A stretch of DNA of 64,000 nt from the NCBI GenBank assembly GCA_023548195.1, contig JAJHZJ010000061.1, forward strand, positions 1,218,771 through 1,282,770. Reading direction: 5' to 3'. Shown piece after piece: positions 1-11,465 of this stretch. How positions within the stretch are numbered: position 1 is the first letter of the stretch; each line of letters starts with the position of its first letter. The translations under genes were made by a program, and so were the position numbers. This DNA is from Bettongia penicillata ogilbyi. Taxonomy: Eukaryota; Chordata; Mammalia; Diprotodontia; Potoroidae. The notes under the pieces are model-generated. The model saw nothing but the letters and a program-made list of their open reading frames with translations. It was not told where the DNA came from and did no database searches.

Positions 1-870
1 GTGAGGGATAACAAGAAAGCCTGCTTGGGTGTACTATAGAATGCAGGGGGAGAGTGAAGTTTAATAATGCCAAAAAAGGATTCAAAGCCTCATCATAAAT
101 CTCCTCATCCTTCAAAACATCTAATCAGTCATCAGATCTCCCTGGATCCATCTCTAAATCTCCTCAGTCTCCCTGGAGTATTGCAGTCCCCTCTCCCTTG
201 GTCTATTTGACTCGACTCTCCGATTTTCTTCACTCATATAAATATAATTATACCATTTGGTTCATTAAAGTCTCTCAAGAATCTTCATTTCTTTTCATGT
301 GAAGTTCAGTTACCCAAGAAATGTTACCTTAGTCCTTTTTCCTTCTCTTTTTTGTCATTTGCTTTATAATTTTTTCTTAACAAGAGTTGAGAAAGTTCAA
401 AACAAAAAAAATTATTTTTTCTCATCATTGTTATCTTCTCCATAAATCCTTCTTTGATCCTGTAATAGGGCCAATATCTACTAGGATTCCTCCCCCACCT
501 CTCCTTTCACTCCCATTGGTTACATTGTAGACAGCTTCCTGGTAGCCTCTGACCATGCAGACATGGATTCCAGGTCACCTAAAGCCACCCACTTGAGGTT
601 TGAGCTTTCAGACTTTGTGGGTGGCTGAAGACCACCCAAGTCACCACACCTTACCTGATGACCTATTTCTCTATGGAGACCAGGGAGTACCAGAAATAAA
701 TGTTGCTTGTTGAATATCCTTTTGTTAATGACCTACCGACCTATAAGTACCACATTTTATTCCAGTACTGAGCCTGAATTAAAAGGATGCTAGCCTTTAA
801 GAGGGTGGTCTGGTTTTATATGATAAAGTTTATTACAGTCATTAGATTATGACCTCCTCAAGCACAGTGG
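1..870. other. Unassigned non-coding DNA
   Basis: I see no convincing gene or complete repeat here. The stretch has pyrimidine-rich and T-rich patches around 100-240 and 350-420. An AATAAA followed by a GTTG-rich run near 695-715 could be the end of an old LTR, but no second end or target duplication was found. Confidence 0.4.
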
Positions 871-874
871 CTGT

Positions 875-950
875 CTTTTGACTTTCTTGGTATTCTCAGA
901 GTTTAGCGTAGTGTCTGGCACATAGTAGGTCCTTAATAAACATTTCCTGA
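875..950 (+). repeat. L2 LINE 3' end
   Basis: The sequence carries the typical L2 terminal wording GTGTCTGGCACATAGTAGG followed by TTAATAAACA. Only the last ~75 bases are recognisable. L2 is an ancient LINE family present in all mammals, and this copy is a dead fossil. Confidence 0.7.
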
Positions 951-2120
951 CTATTAATTTTATCACATTATCAGAGGAAACTGGGCCAAGTTAGTTAGCA
1001 AGTGCTTCTGCCTTGAGGAAAACTTCCTAAACTTTATGCAACTGCATCATTAGTCCCTAACATATTTAAACAATCCCCTTTCCCTGCCACATATGGGTGC
1101 TAATAGATAAATGGCTTCTCCTAACTCTATTTTACACAGGCATTATAGTTGCAGTAGATGGCTTCTGTGGTCCAATCCAACTCAAATTTTGTGTAAATAT
1201 GCAGATTTCTTTACTGCTAGTTTCTCGCTACTCCCAGGAGGTGTCAACAAGTGTTTGCTCTCTGTTTTAGCCTCTTCCATTATTTTTTAGCATTTAGTTT
1301 CACAATTCTTTCAATTGCCTGGTCATCTTTTGCCTAAGTAAAGCGAAAACCTTTTGCTGAGCCCGAGCTTTCTCTGTCACTGAGTGCCTGATATCACAGT
1401 GGGACAAGTCTCTCATTTTCCCTGACAAAAAACACAATCCTCCCTGTCAAAGTTTCTGCAATGTCATGACAGACTGGGGATATCTTTTTAAAGAGACTAC
1501 TCTCTTTGTAACCAACCCTCATAAACACTTGCCCAAGGTCCTGACCGGGTCACTCCCCAAATCCAAATTCTGATATAATGACTACAAATGTTGATGCCCT
1601 TCTTCAATTTAGTGTTCTCTCCTTGATGTCCAACTCCAAACTCTAATATGACTACAAATCTTGATGTCAGTCTGAATCTTGGGAGGCATGTCTCCACTAG
1701 AGGGCACTATTCCCACTGGTTGAGGAATCAGCAAAACACTTAAATATTAAAGCATCTCTCATTCACTGAATGGAACTATTGAATAATTCATAAACCACCT
1801 TAGCTAGTTATTAGTCCTGTTTGAGAGTGCACTCAGAGAAAACCCTTTGCTTTTCCAAATGAGAGGCGTATTCCTTAAAGGAATACCATTCATCCTGGGA
1901 TGCTACAGATCTCAGCACTAAGTTGGCACAAATAGGTTGAAATTTTATAGATACTCAACTCTGGTACCACTTTTTTGTGACTATGGAAAAAGAGATTAGT
2001 AAAAATGGTAAAGAAAAAATGGGAAACGTTGGATGATCTATGGAAAGACCGGTGCGGTGATTCTATGTTGGTGGAGCTGTAAGTTATTCCAGCCATTGTG
2101 GGAAGGAGTTTGGGATTGGA
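950..2120. other. Unassigned non-coding DNA with a small imperfect duplication
   Basis: No gene or known repeat is recognised. At about 1555-1605 and 1628-1672 a unit reading roughly TCCAAATTCTGATATAATGACTACAAATGTTGATG occurs twice with differences, about 70 bases apart. It looks like an old local tandem duplication. The short frames here show no protein similarity I recognise. Confidence 0.4.
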
Positions 2121-2124
2121 TCCA

Positions 2125-2640
2125 AAACAATTACTAGCAATCCGTCAATAATCATTTTTTGAGCTCTGCTAGTCAGTAAGTGGGGAAAAAAATCATCTGC
2201 CTTCCAAGAATTTACAGTCTGGCCAGGGGAGATATTTACATACATAGATATGTACAAAATAGATACAAGGTAATTTTGAAGGGCATATCATACAAAAACT
2301 TGTACTTGAGCTGAGCCTTAAGGGAAAAAAAGCTAGTAATTCTGATAGATGTGAGAAAGCTTTCTAGGTGTGAGAGACAACTAGTGCAAAGGCAAAGAGG
2401 TAAAACTAGGTACGAAGGTCACATGTGCTACGCGGTAGTGTATATGAAAGGTAGCAAAGTGCATTAATGCTGGAAAGGCAAGGTGGAGATGACTTTTTAA
2501 AGGCTTTAAATCCAAAATAAAAGTTTGTATTTGACACTAGATGTAATGAGGAGCCACTGGCATTTACTGAATGTGGGAATGAAGTGGTCATATTTGCAAT
2601 TTAGGAAAACCACTTTATCAGCCGAATTGCTTATTAATTT
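2125..2640 (+). repeat. Ancient interspersed repeat, class not assigned
   Basis: This matches a family seen several times in the window. Full copies start near CATTTATTAAGCACCTACTATGTGCCAGGC, run through a segment like CAAGGAGCTTACATTCTAATGGGGGA, and continue with GGGCTTTAAATGCCAAA and GGGAGCCACTGG. Here the start is weak, but the middle (TTTACAGTCT, CTTGAGCTGAGCCTTAAGG, AAAGGCTTTAAATCCAAAATAA, GAGGAGCCACTGG, GAATGAAGTGGTCATATTTGCAATTTAGGAAAACCACTTT, quoted in pieces) follows the family order. Similar sequence is common in placental genomes, so the family is very old. Confidence 0.5.
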
Positions 2641-3600
2641 ATGAAACTCTGAAATGGGGCCAAAATGTCCAGTTCTTTGGATACTGGTTGGGAAAGACCA
2701 AACTGGCTGCAGGAAGTGGGGCTGCCATCACACTCTAATAAGGTCCTGAGGATGTAGGGATGGACAGACACAGAAAGTACCAAGATAAGTGGTGAAAAGG
2801 GTTTAGAAGTAGATGGTATGGGGACAGGGGATGAGTCAGGCAGTGTTGGGGAAATAATGGTGAGGGAAAGAGGCATAGAGAATTACTCATGGAACTGTAG
2901 ATTAGAGTTGGGAGCACCCAGCATCATGAATCCAATGGAAATGGAAGATTGTCAGGGGCAGGAGACGGAGGTCTCATTTTTATAAGGTTTTTTAGGGGGA
3001 AATAGACTAATTCTTATCTTTACCACCTTGGGAAAGTTCATTAACATCTCCAAATCATCTCAAAGTTGTCAGTAAAACTTTAAAGCTGACATCCTCATCA
3101 TCAAGAAATTATCAGCACCATTTGCTGCTCTGCTGGTCTTACTGCAGATTTCTGGAATTTATTTGAGATTTATGTATCATGGGAGCAAAAGATCCTGACT
3201 GTAAGGCACTACGCGGCTCCCCTGATTTAGCACATATTGTTAGGATATAATTTTTGGTTAATATGTGATATAATTTGTAAATAACGCTCCTTTGATCTTT
3301 GGGACGGTTTATACATGACTTGTAGATTCCCCTTTACAATCTTCCTACCACTGCCACATTATACTGGCCACTTATAAACTTATGTTGAGTAGAATAGGGA
3401 GGGGAAGGGGAACCCAATAATATATAATTTTAATACAACAGATATGTGAAAGATGGATTGGAGTAGGGCAAGTTCCAGGCAAGAAGTAATAAGCATCTGA
3501 ACCACAGAGGGCTGTGTGGGGAGAGAAGAGGATGGACGCAAGAAATCTTGAGAAGGTAAAAATCTTAGGTACCTTTTTGTTCACTGATACCACTACTGGG
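2641..3600. other. Unassigned non-coding DNA
   Basis: The first ~250 bases are purine-rich and may be the diverged tail of the repeat just upstream. The remainder shows nothing I can name. The minus-strand frames here have low-complexity, non-conserved translations. Confidence 0.35.
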
Positions 3601-3604
3601 CATT

Positions 3605-3705
3605 TTGTTGTTCAGTTGCTTCAGTCATGTCAGACTCTTTGTGACCCCTCCTCATGGAAAGTCCTAGAGAGTTCTATGATACCCATTTCATAGAGAGGGC
3701 GAAAA
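3605..3705 (-). repeat. CORE-SINE 3' tail fragment (MAR1-like)
   Basis: Read on the minus strand, it ends in the tail GAGTCTGACATGACTGAAGCAACTGAACAACAA, with the GGGGTCACAAAGAG part just before it (quoted in pieces). This tail resembles the 3' end of BovB/RTE-type LINEs. The tRNA head is missing. Confidence 0.55.
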
Positions 3706-6020
3706 GAGCATGAAAGAGGAAGTTGTCTTGCCCCTTAAAGTCAACCAAGTGGACAAATCTTCTTGGATTAATGACCTGTTCTCTTTGACACAGGTATCCC
3801 TTGAGGCCAACAAGGTACTAATAGACAGTCATGTCATCCCAAAGTAATAAGTCCTTCAGCACTGAGTCCCATATTTGACCCACAAGAAGAGACCAAAGTC
3901 TTATAGATGAAGGTGGGGAGTTTCATTGATTATCCCCAAAACAAAAGTAATTTTAAAAGTTGACTATTTACACCTGGTGGTATAACCATTATTCTTGGCA
4001 ATCATCTAAGCATTTACCAAGTATATACTAGGCAGATAATTTTAATATCTATTTTTCCCTCTGAGGTGGCAGTTCCTAAACAAATCAGGAAAACAAGCAT
4101 TTGTGAACCTCTGTATAATTGAAAGATGGCACATTATAATATGATTTTATATAATGTTTATATTATACAATATAAATATTTTATGTAATATATAATTTTA
4201 GATATGTTTACATAATATATGCTCATATAATTTTTAATATAATGTTTCAGTTAAATAAGACCCCATATTGCTGTCTCAAATCTCTGAGAAACAAGGACAA
4301 CTGAGGGAAGCAGTTTGTGTACCCGATATGAGAGACTGTCACAGCAAACACAATGTCACATTACTTTCAACTACTATAGGTTAAAAATAATAACTTAGAA
4401 AAAGGACTTTGAATATCAGCTTTGATACTCAGACCTAATAAAGATAAAATAGTATTTTGTTGTGTTGACCTTATGTCTGATTTCTGTCTAATAAAAATGT
4501 ATTTTTGGAAATATGTGCCATTAGTGTCTCAAGATTTAGAAGGAAAAAGAGCTAAAATGAGGAATGAAGACATTTCTTCTATTGAAATGTGAATTATTGG
4601 GAGACAGATACTTGCTTCCAGCTGCCCCCAAATTTAAACCAGTTCCATTTGATTCTTCAGAGGCTATTGGCAAAGGGAACTTCAAGTATATTAAATAATA
4701 ATGTCGTGGCTTATCTTCCATCAACATGTTTTTCCTTATCAAGTATGTTTTCCCTCACATGGAATTACTGTACTTCACCTCAAAGTAAACTCCTGTTTGC
4801 ATTTTCTTTATTTTCCAATATTCTGATCTAAACCATTTGGTCTCTGTGACTCCTGCCGGTGTCCGTTGGTTTGCACCTATGAATCAGTGATGAGATGTTT
4901 CTGTGACTGTGTGAACATCAGGAGAAGGTTTGAAGCTCTCTATCCCATCTCTAAATGTCCTAGCTATCTTATACTGAAAAAAAGGAAATGAAAGATTTCA
5001 AGGGAAAAAAAGATTTATTTTCAAACAAGTGGAAAAGTAAGATTTGGGTTTGTTGTTTTTGTTGTGTTAGGTAGGGGCAGGAGATGTCTCTGGGCAACAC
5101 TGAGGAGTAAACAAGGCCAGTCCAGGTTCCTTATTCTGTGCCCTTCCCTCTCCTGGCTCCCAAGCTCTTCCTGTGGCATGTAAGAACAGTGAGAACTGTC
5201 AAGTGGCTAGTGGGAGATAAGGTGAGACAATTGTAGAGGGAGATCCAGTGCTACACAGGTAGGTACTCTCGTTATTATCACCAATAGGGAGCCATTGATA
5301 GCTGATAGGTATTTGAACAAGGGTACATAGATATTTGATGAAGGAATGACATAATAAAAACAATATTTTGGGAAGATTAATACGGCAAGGAAGGCTGAAC
5401 CAGGGAAACCAGCTAAAAAATTTTCTGGAGTCTTGTTACTCATTCAAACTCATAAAAATAAGTTATATTCATATATGGCTTTATAATTTGCAAAGCATTT
5501 TTCCTCAAATATCCCTGAAATCTTTGTGCAAGTATCATTATCAATATCTTACAAATAGGGAAATTGAGGTTAATTAAATGACTTGTCTCTATCACTAGAG
5601 GATAAGCCAGGGCTTGATTAGGTCTTCCACTACACAATACTACTCTAAGGGTAGTGAAATTAGAGGGGAAGGAGGTGAATCAAAACACATTTTGAAAGAA
5701 GGAGCTTTCTGAAGGACTCTAACAGCCTAGAGATAGAGAAGAAAAGGAGGGATGTCAACAATAATTTCAAAGTTCCAGTATTAGGAGACATGAATAATGT
5801 GGCATCCTTTAAAATAACAGGAAAAGTGGAAAAGAAGCCCCTGTAGTATATTGTCAAGAAATATTTGTTGAATTGAGTTTACCAGTCTTAACATTTTATT
5901 GAATATACAAATATACGTTATTTGTATAATTCTTTAGAAATTTTCTAAGATTTTTGTTAATTGATGTATATAAACATCCATTATAATAGTAATAATAGCT
6001 AGCATTAAGGATAATTATTA
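3706..6020. other. Unassigned DNA with AT-rich patch
   Basis: An AT-rich, partly self-complementary stretch lies at about 4135-4250 (repeated TATAATATAAT-type words). At 5207-5410 a weak resemblance to the ancient repeat family of 2125-2640 appears (AGGGAGCCATTGATAG, GGAATGACATAATAAAAAC). Nothing else is recognised, and no open frame has a familiar translation. Confidence 0.35.
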
Positions 6021-6225
6021 TAATATTAACTAGCACTTATTTAGCACGTTAAGGTTTACAAAATACTTTATAAATATTATTTCATAAACAACCCTGGGAG
6101 GGAGATGATATTATTTTCTCCATTTTATAGATGAGGGAACTAAAGCTGACAGAAGTTAAGTAACTTGCCCAGGGTCACATAGCTACTAAGTGTCTGAGAC
6201 CAGGTTTGAATTCAGGTCTTAATAA
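6021..6225 (-). repeat. CORE-SINE, MIR/Ther-1 type
   Basis: Read on the minus strand it has a CORE-SINE body with TGACCCTGGGCAAGTTACTTAA, then CTCATCTATAAAATGG and a 3' part related to the L2 tail (AAAGTATTTTGTAAACC). The tRNA-derived head is mostly lost. Confidence 0.75.
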
Positions 6226-6296
6226 TAATAGCTAACATTTATAAAACACCCACTAAATGTCAGGCACTTGATCTTAACAACCTCATGGTGGCGGTA

Positions 6297-6538
6297 TTTT
6301 TGTTCAGGCATTTCAGTCATGTCCTACTTTTTGTGATCCTATTTGGGGTTTTCTTGGCAAAGATCCTGGAGTGGTTTGCCATTTCTATCTCCAGCTCATT
6401 TTACAGATGAGGAAACTGAGGCAAACAGGGTTAAGTGACTTGCCCAGGGTCACAGAGCTAGGAGACATCTGAAGCCAGATTTGAACTTTCTGATTCCAGG
6501 CCCAGCACTCTGTCCAATGCACCACCTAGTTGCTTGAG
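6297..6538 (-). repeat. CORE-SINE, near full length, BovB/RTE-like tail (MAR1-like)
   Basis: On the minus strand the element runs from the tRNA-like head (AACTAGGTGGTGCATTGGAC), through CTGTGACCCTGGGCAAGTCA and GAGATAGAAATGGCAAACC, to the tail ACATGACTGAAATGCCTGAAC. Heads of this kind derive from tRNA and contain RNA polymerase III promoter remnants. It is not a tRNA gene. Confidence 0.8.
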
Positions 6539-6597
6539 ATACAAATGATAATTGGCACTTTGCAGACCTTAAAGTACTACATAAATGCTACTATTAT

Positions 6598-6665
6598 TAT
6601 TTGTATCCTTAGCACTTAGTAGAATGCATGGCATATAGTAAGCGCGCAATGAATTACTCTTCTCT
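6598..6665 (+). repeat. L2 LINE 3' end, short
   Basis: The words TTTGTATCCTTAGCACTTAG and GCATATAGTAAGCGCGCAAT fit the L2 terminal consensus. It is a short, diverged copy. Confidence 0.5.
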
Positions 6666-7950
6666 CTATCTAGAAAATTGTGAGAAATAAAAATTCAATT
6701 TAACATATACTGAGCTTGTGAGCCGGGGTAAGTAAACTATGACTGCTTCATTTCATTTCGTAGTGTCTGGTTTTAGGCTGCTCAAACTCTTCCCAGTGTA
6801 TATATAAGAATATATTTGCTATTTAGGATTTTTGTCATTTTAAATGGCATTCTTTCTTTGTAAATATAAATGAATTGATGTTGCTTGCTCAAAATGTATA
6901 CATGACTACATACATTTGTAATTGCCCACTGACCTATGTTATAAATTCAAAATACCCCAGTGTGTGAAATATTGAAAAAAATATTGAGTAAATATTAACC
7001 TTTTTACTGAACCTATAGCCATATATATATAGGGACTGACTCAGGAGAACTGTCAGAAACTCAGGCTATGATCTGACTTAATGCCACCTTTGTTCTTTGT
7101 TTTTCTATGAAGTCTCTTATGAGTCCATGGTCAGCTGAGTCCAGGGATAAGTCTCTGGGCTCTGGGAGATTTAAGATGATTATTTCATAGAGTTCAGCCA
7201 AGGGCCCCTTTCTCTGAAAGAATAGGCCCAATGAATCAGCCAATGTATGAGTCAGCCTGTCTCTCATTGCTTTTCTCCCCTTTTTGCACCCCTCCTCCCA
7301 TACAATTGCAAAGCTCAAAAAACCCACAGCAGGTCTAGGAGTAGAGGCAATGGATGAGAACTTGCTTCCCCACCAATTACCAGCCTAGAAATCCTGGGAA
7401 GCCAGAAAAACTGGTGAAACATCCCAGAGATGGGACCTTCCCTTTAGGAAAGCAAAGATGGGAAGTCACCTTTGGGGCTGCTATCATCCATGAGTTGATC
7501 TGATACAGACTTAAGACTCCCTGAAGCTCCCTCTAGTTCTTCTGATGCCTCAGTCAGCTGTGCAGAATGGTTTTCTCTAAACTTTACCTAAATAGGAAAG
7601 TTTATTTGTCCACTCTTCTTCCTTTACTAGTAGAGATACTGACAAACCACAAAACTACTCATTTTAAGACTTATTCGCTGATAAGCATGGGAAATAATAT
7701 GATAGCCTCCTGCTTCCTGAAGAAAAAAATACCTTAAAAATAGCACAAATACCTAAAATGCAAAGTTTATCAATGTTAGGTGTAAGAGAACAAAAATACA
7801 TTCCTGGTATGCAACATACTTCTTGAAGATCTATGCTCACAACTGGATAGATATGCCAAGAATTTTCTGAGGCGCATTTTTTTTGACAACGTGGCCCCAT
7901 GTCTAAAGTTATTTATTAACTTATATTAGTATGGATAGTCAGGATTTCTC
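6666..7950. other. Unassigned non-coding DNA
   Basis: I see no recognisable repeat or gene. An 88-codon minus-strand frame at 7061-7327 gives a mixed, non-low-complexity translation, but it has no motif, no paralogue in the window and no splice context that I recognise. A short (TA)n run lies at 7021-7032. Confidence 0.35.
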
Positions 7951-7954
7951 TTCC

Positions 7955-8490
7955 TTACTATTCTTCACCAGCTCATCTCCCTTCTCTGCCTTTAACTGGT
8001 GGATACTCCACAAGGGTCTATCCTCCTCTCTCTCTTCCCTCTACAATATCCTTTGGATTTCACCTACTCACTACTAGTTTCTAGGCAAATAATGCCCAAA
8101 TCTATATCTCTCATTTGAAATTCTAGTCCCATATTTTTAATGACTGACTTGATATTTCCAAATAGATGTCTCACTGAGCATCTTAAAATTACATGACCAC
8201 AACATGGACTCGTATAGTCCAAAAACAACACTTGCTCCTGTTTCTCCCCAACCAAATCCCCAATCTATTCCTCCTTCCTAATTTCCCAATTCTTGCTAAT
8301 GGAATCCAAAATTTTCTGAGTTAACTGGGTTAGAAATCTAAAAGTGATCTTTCATTTCTTCCTCTCCTAAGACCTTCCACATTTAGTTAGTTGCTACTGG
8401 TTATTTCTTTATAGTGTTTCTCAAATTCATTCTTTATCTTCCACTGCCACCATCCTCAGTCAGGTCCTTTTGACCTCAATACAGGGATCT
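7955..8490 (+). repeat. L2 LINE, internal 3' region
   Basis: The order CCACAAGGGTCTATCCTCC, AATGCCCAAATCTATATCTCT, GATGTCTCACTGAGCATCT, then CCACTGCCACCATCCTCAGT follows the end of the L2 reverse-transcriptase frame and the 3' region as known in mammals. Frameshifts and stops are frequent, so no protein is encoded. Confidence 0.6.
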
Positions 8491-9105
8491 TTATGTGTGA
8501 TTTAACAGTACCCCCTCCTTTTTTTTTTTTTTTAGAGTTTAACACCTCTGTTCTATACAGATTAAATCACAAGTTTAGGCCATAAGAATTCATTAAAAAA
8601 GAACCTGAAAATGAAGACCCCTGTAGGCAGCATATTTACTTAGAAAACCACATATTAACATTATCTGTGTTCCATTATATTTTTATTTATTTTGTTAGTT
8701 TCCAATTATATTATCTGGTTCAGGGAAGTAGAGGCTTAGAGAACTTTCCAGTAAAGTAAACTGACAACTTAACCTTAATTTATGGTCTAAGAGAATTGTG
8801 CTGAGCACTCCAAAAGTTGTTCCATTCCACACAGTCTTTCTCAGAAGCAATACTTGACTCCAGGTCATCCTGACTGCAGATCTGGCCGGCTATCTCAACC
8901 CATCATAACACAACAGCTCTTCTCATTTTCCATTATAGCTGTTAGAAACATGATTTACCTTTTCCAGACCTGTCTTTCCACCCCCAAGATAATGTTCAAA
9001 ATCTTTCTAAGACTCATAAATGATAAATAACAAAGTTTAAATTAAATCATCAGAGCTTCCAAAATGATCAAGGACAGTGATTGACCCAAAAGTGAATTAA
9101 TTATC
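8491..9105. other. Unassigned DNA with poly(T)
   Basis: A run of T at 8518-8534 could be the reversed poly(A) of an old retroposon. From 8860 to 8905 there is weak similarity to a minus-strand CORE-SINE body (CTTGACTCCAGGTCATCCTGA). The rest is not recognised. Confidence 0.35.
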
Positions 9106-9109
9106 TTTT

Positions 9110-9503
9110 CCCCTTAAACTCTCCCTGGTTCGGAACTTTCCTACTACTGTTGAGGGAACCCCCATACTCTCAGTCCCCCAAGCAGACATCCTAAAGTGTC
9201 ACCCTCAGCTCTTTTACTATCTCTCACCCCACCCCATATCCAATCTGTTGCCAAGTCCTGTCAATTTCACGTTTGCAATGATCATGCTGGTGCAGGCTTC
9301 ACCTCCTCACATCTGAACTATTGCAATAGCCTGCTAGCTGGTCTCCATCCTCTACTCACCTGACAAAGTGGTTTTCCTAAAGTCCAGTTTCAAACATATC
9401 ACCTCCCTCGCTCATTCAATAAACTCCTATGGCTCCCTATCACCCCCAGGATCAAATAAAAAATGCTTTAGCTTTCAAAATTCTTGATAACCTTGCTCCC
9501 CAA

Positions 9504-9545
<42 letters not shown>

Positions 9546-9583
9546 TTTCAGTCTTCCTTCTGTTGATTACATTCTGTTTATTC
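9110..9583 (+). repeat. L2 LINE 3' region, left part
   Basis: Typical L2 wording is present in order: CATATCCAATCTGTTGCCAA, GAACTATTGCAATAGCCTGC, CAATAAACTCCTATGGCTCC, then TGTTGATTACATTCTGTTTA. This copy continues after an LTR-like insertion at 9983 and again after a second LTR at 10841. A (CA)n run at 9505-9543 interrupts it. Confidence 0.75.
9505..9543. repeat. (CA)n microsatellite
   Basis: About 17 CA dinucleotides in a row with one T interruption near the start. Confidence 0.95.
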
Positions 9584-9587
9584 TGTT

Positions 9588-9982
9588 ATTTTGAATATTG
9601 CTATCAACTTGAAATAAAGAGGATTACCAAAGTCTCAATAACAGGGGTCTTTAATCAAGGTAAAGGAATTGCAATTTAAGACATGAAGGAGCCCTCTGGG
9701 AGGGCTAAAGGAGGAGGGTTTAAATACATTTCAGCAGGAAGGGGGTCTCATAGAAGGCACAGCCTCTTAAAGCTATTATATAAGCTGTTTTGCAAAATAA
9801 CCAAAGTTCATAGAGAAGTCTGGGAGAATAATGACAGGCAGTCAGAACAGCAAACTCCAGGTGCAGCAATGGGGAGTTTCCAGAAAAATCACAAGCCCTA
9901 CTCTAACTGGTTTGAACCTTCTCCAACCCTGTGGTTGAGTCAGGTAGCCCCTCTGATGGCTGCATTCAACATGGCATCCACA
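9588..9982 (-). mobile_element. Probable solo LTR inserted in L2
   Basis: Read on the minus strand it begins TGTGGATGCCATGTTGAATG. It has a TATA-like TATTTAAA (on the plus strand near 9718-9728) and an ATTAAA poly(A) signal (plus strand 9651-9656) about 70 bases later, then a short U5. It splits an L2 copy: the L2 word TGTTAT at 9584-9589 recurs as TGTATAT at 9983-9989, probably the diverged target duplication. The inner boundary is uncertain by several bases because no clean TG...CA pair was found. The 111- and 112-codon frames across this area are chance. Confidence 0.5.
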
Positions 9983-10083
9983 TGTATATCATATGTTGTC
10001 TTCCTCATTGGAATGTGAGCTCCTTGGAGGCAACAACTATCTTTAGTTTTACTTTGTATCCCCAGTGCTTAGCACAGTACCTG
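9983..10083 (+). repeat. L2 LINE 3' region, middle part
   Basis: It continues the L2 copy after the insertion: ATGTTGTCTTCCTCATTGGA, GTGAGCTCCTTGGAGG, TTTGTATCCCCAGTGCTTAG. It breaks off at CCTG (10080-10083) where the next LTR is inserted. Confidence 0.8.
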
Positions 10084-10084
10084 T

Positions 10085-10840
10085 TGATGAGGTGCGTGGG
10101 TGCATATGCTTGGGCTCCAATTCTAAAATCACATTTCTCTTTAAAAATCACATTTCTCTCTAGCCTCAAAATACAATCTCAGGCAGTTTCTCCCCAGCCC
10201 AAGGACACAGCCTGCCCTAGCAACAATCGTTATCTCTCTTCCTACTGTAGTAACCAGCTGCACCTATAGAACACATTAATTTGAACCAGCTGTGCACTGG
10301 GTCTAACCCTAAATACTACTCACTGACCAATCATATGTATCCTAGATATAGACATATGGTATACTTTCTTACATTTATCTTGTCTAATAAGACATTGATG
10401 AGAGCAAACTGGTATTTCTGAGAGAGCTCTGACTGCTGGTTGACTTAGTGACATTTCAGGGCTAAAACCACACCTCCAAGTATCTCCCCCTTGGGAGATG
10501 ATGAATTTTCCTGATGAATTTTCAGTAAAATACCTGCACAGTTGATAACAAAAGTGTATGTTCCTTTAAGAACTGACCATTCCTTAACCACTCCCTAATC
10601 CTACCCCAAAACACCTAGTTAGCATATTTGGCACATGTTTCCTATAGAATATCCTATATAAACTTTCCCTGTACCCCTCTAAGGTTGCAGGTTCCCTAAG
10701 AATTCTTACCTGCTGAAAAACATAATAAATTTTTACCTTGACCTCAACAATGCTTGAGTCTGTGAATTCTTCTCCAAATGACCTGCCCCTGGCACCCCGA
10801 TCTTTGTGGGAGTCTCACACCCCACTTCAAGCCCTCATCA
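10085..10840 (+). mobile_element. Solo LTR, family A copy 1 (ERV, 4-bp duplication type)
   Basis: A 756-bp solo LTR with perfect 8-bp inverted ends TGATGAGG and CCTCATCA. Its promoter box TATATAAA is at 10655-10662 and its AATAAA signal is at 10724-10729. CCTG flanks it on both sides (10080-10083, 10841-10844), with one extra T on the left, and the split L2 word CCTG/ACACATAGTAGG rejoins across it. Four-base duplications are typical of gammaretrovirus-like integration. It is closely related to the LTRs at 32225 and 37127. No internal viral region is present, so the provirus was lost by recombination between LTRs. Confidence 0.88.
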
Positions 10841-10890
10841 CCTGACACATAGTAGGCATTTAATAAATACATATCGACTGACTGTGTCAC
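10841..10890 (+). repeat. L2 LINE 3' end, right part
   Basis: The terminal L2 words CACATAGTAGGCATTTAATAA continue the copy broken at 10083 by the LTR. Confidence 0.8.
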
Positions 10891-11325
10891 CTATTTATAC
10901 TTCCATGCTCCCTACATACAAGTACTCTTGGGTCTTTTATCACTTTTGTAGTGTAGACTTCTTGCTGTTCCCAAACAATTTACTCCAGTTTTCCACTCCT
11001 ATAATTTTCACTGACTGTCCTCTATGCATGTTTTCCCTCCTTATCTTCACCTCCTGGGTTTTCCTGGCATCCTTCAAGTCCTAGCTATAATCCCACCTTC
11101 TACCAAACACCTATCCTGATTCCTCTTAATTCTAATAACTTCCCTCATTGATTATTTCCTACGTATCTTATATATAACTTATTCATACTTTGCTTGTCAT
11201 CTCGCTACATTAGATTGTGAGCTCCCTGAGAGCAGAGGTCATCTTCTGCCTTTCTTTGTATCCTAAACCTTAGTAAGGTGCCTGGCACATAGTAGGTGCT
11301 TAATAAATGTATATTGTTCGACTGA
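10891..11325 (+). repeat. L2 LINE 3' region, second copy
   Basis: A separate L2 tail: CATCCTTCAAGTCCTAGCTA, ATCCCACCTTCTACCAAAC, GATTGTGAGCTCCCTGAGAG, and the terminus TGCCTGGCACATAGTAGGTG with TTAATAAATG. It lies head-to-tail behind the previous copy. Confidence 0.75.
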
Positions 11326-11455
11326 TATATCAAGTCCCAGGAATCCTTGAGTGAGTATTGCTTCTCATTCACCAGCTAGGTAGGTAAACATGAATACAGT
11401 GTGCTCCATACTTATCTGCTTCCTTCATTAAGATTCACTGGGAGTGGGAGGAGCC

Positions 11456-11465
11456 AAGATGGCGG
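11456..11465 (+). promoter_or_regulatory. YY1-like site at HAL1 5' end (copy A)
   Basis: AAGATGGCGG lies about 10 bases inside the element start. The surrounding GGAGGAGCCAAGATGG is the same word found at the start of human L1, where YY1 sets the transcription start. A role here is inferred from that match. Confidence 0.55.

Noticed and set aside
9683..10269. Two overlapping 111- and 112-codon plus-strand frames
   Set aside because: They run through a minus-strand LTR, an L2 tail and another LTR; no coherent protein is possible.
10085..10840. CRISPR-like or long tandem array because the block recurs at 32225 and 37127
   Set aside because: The copies are 760 bp, far apart, with LTR ends and target duplications; dispersed solo LTRs explain them.
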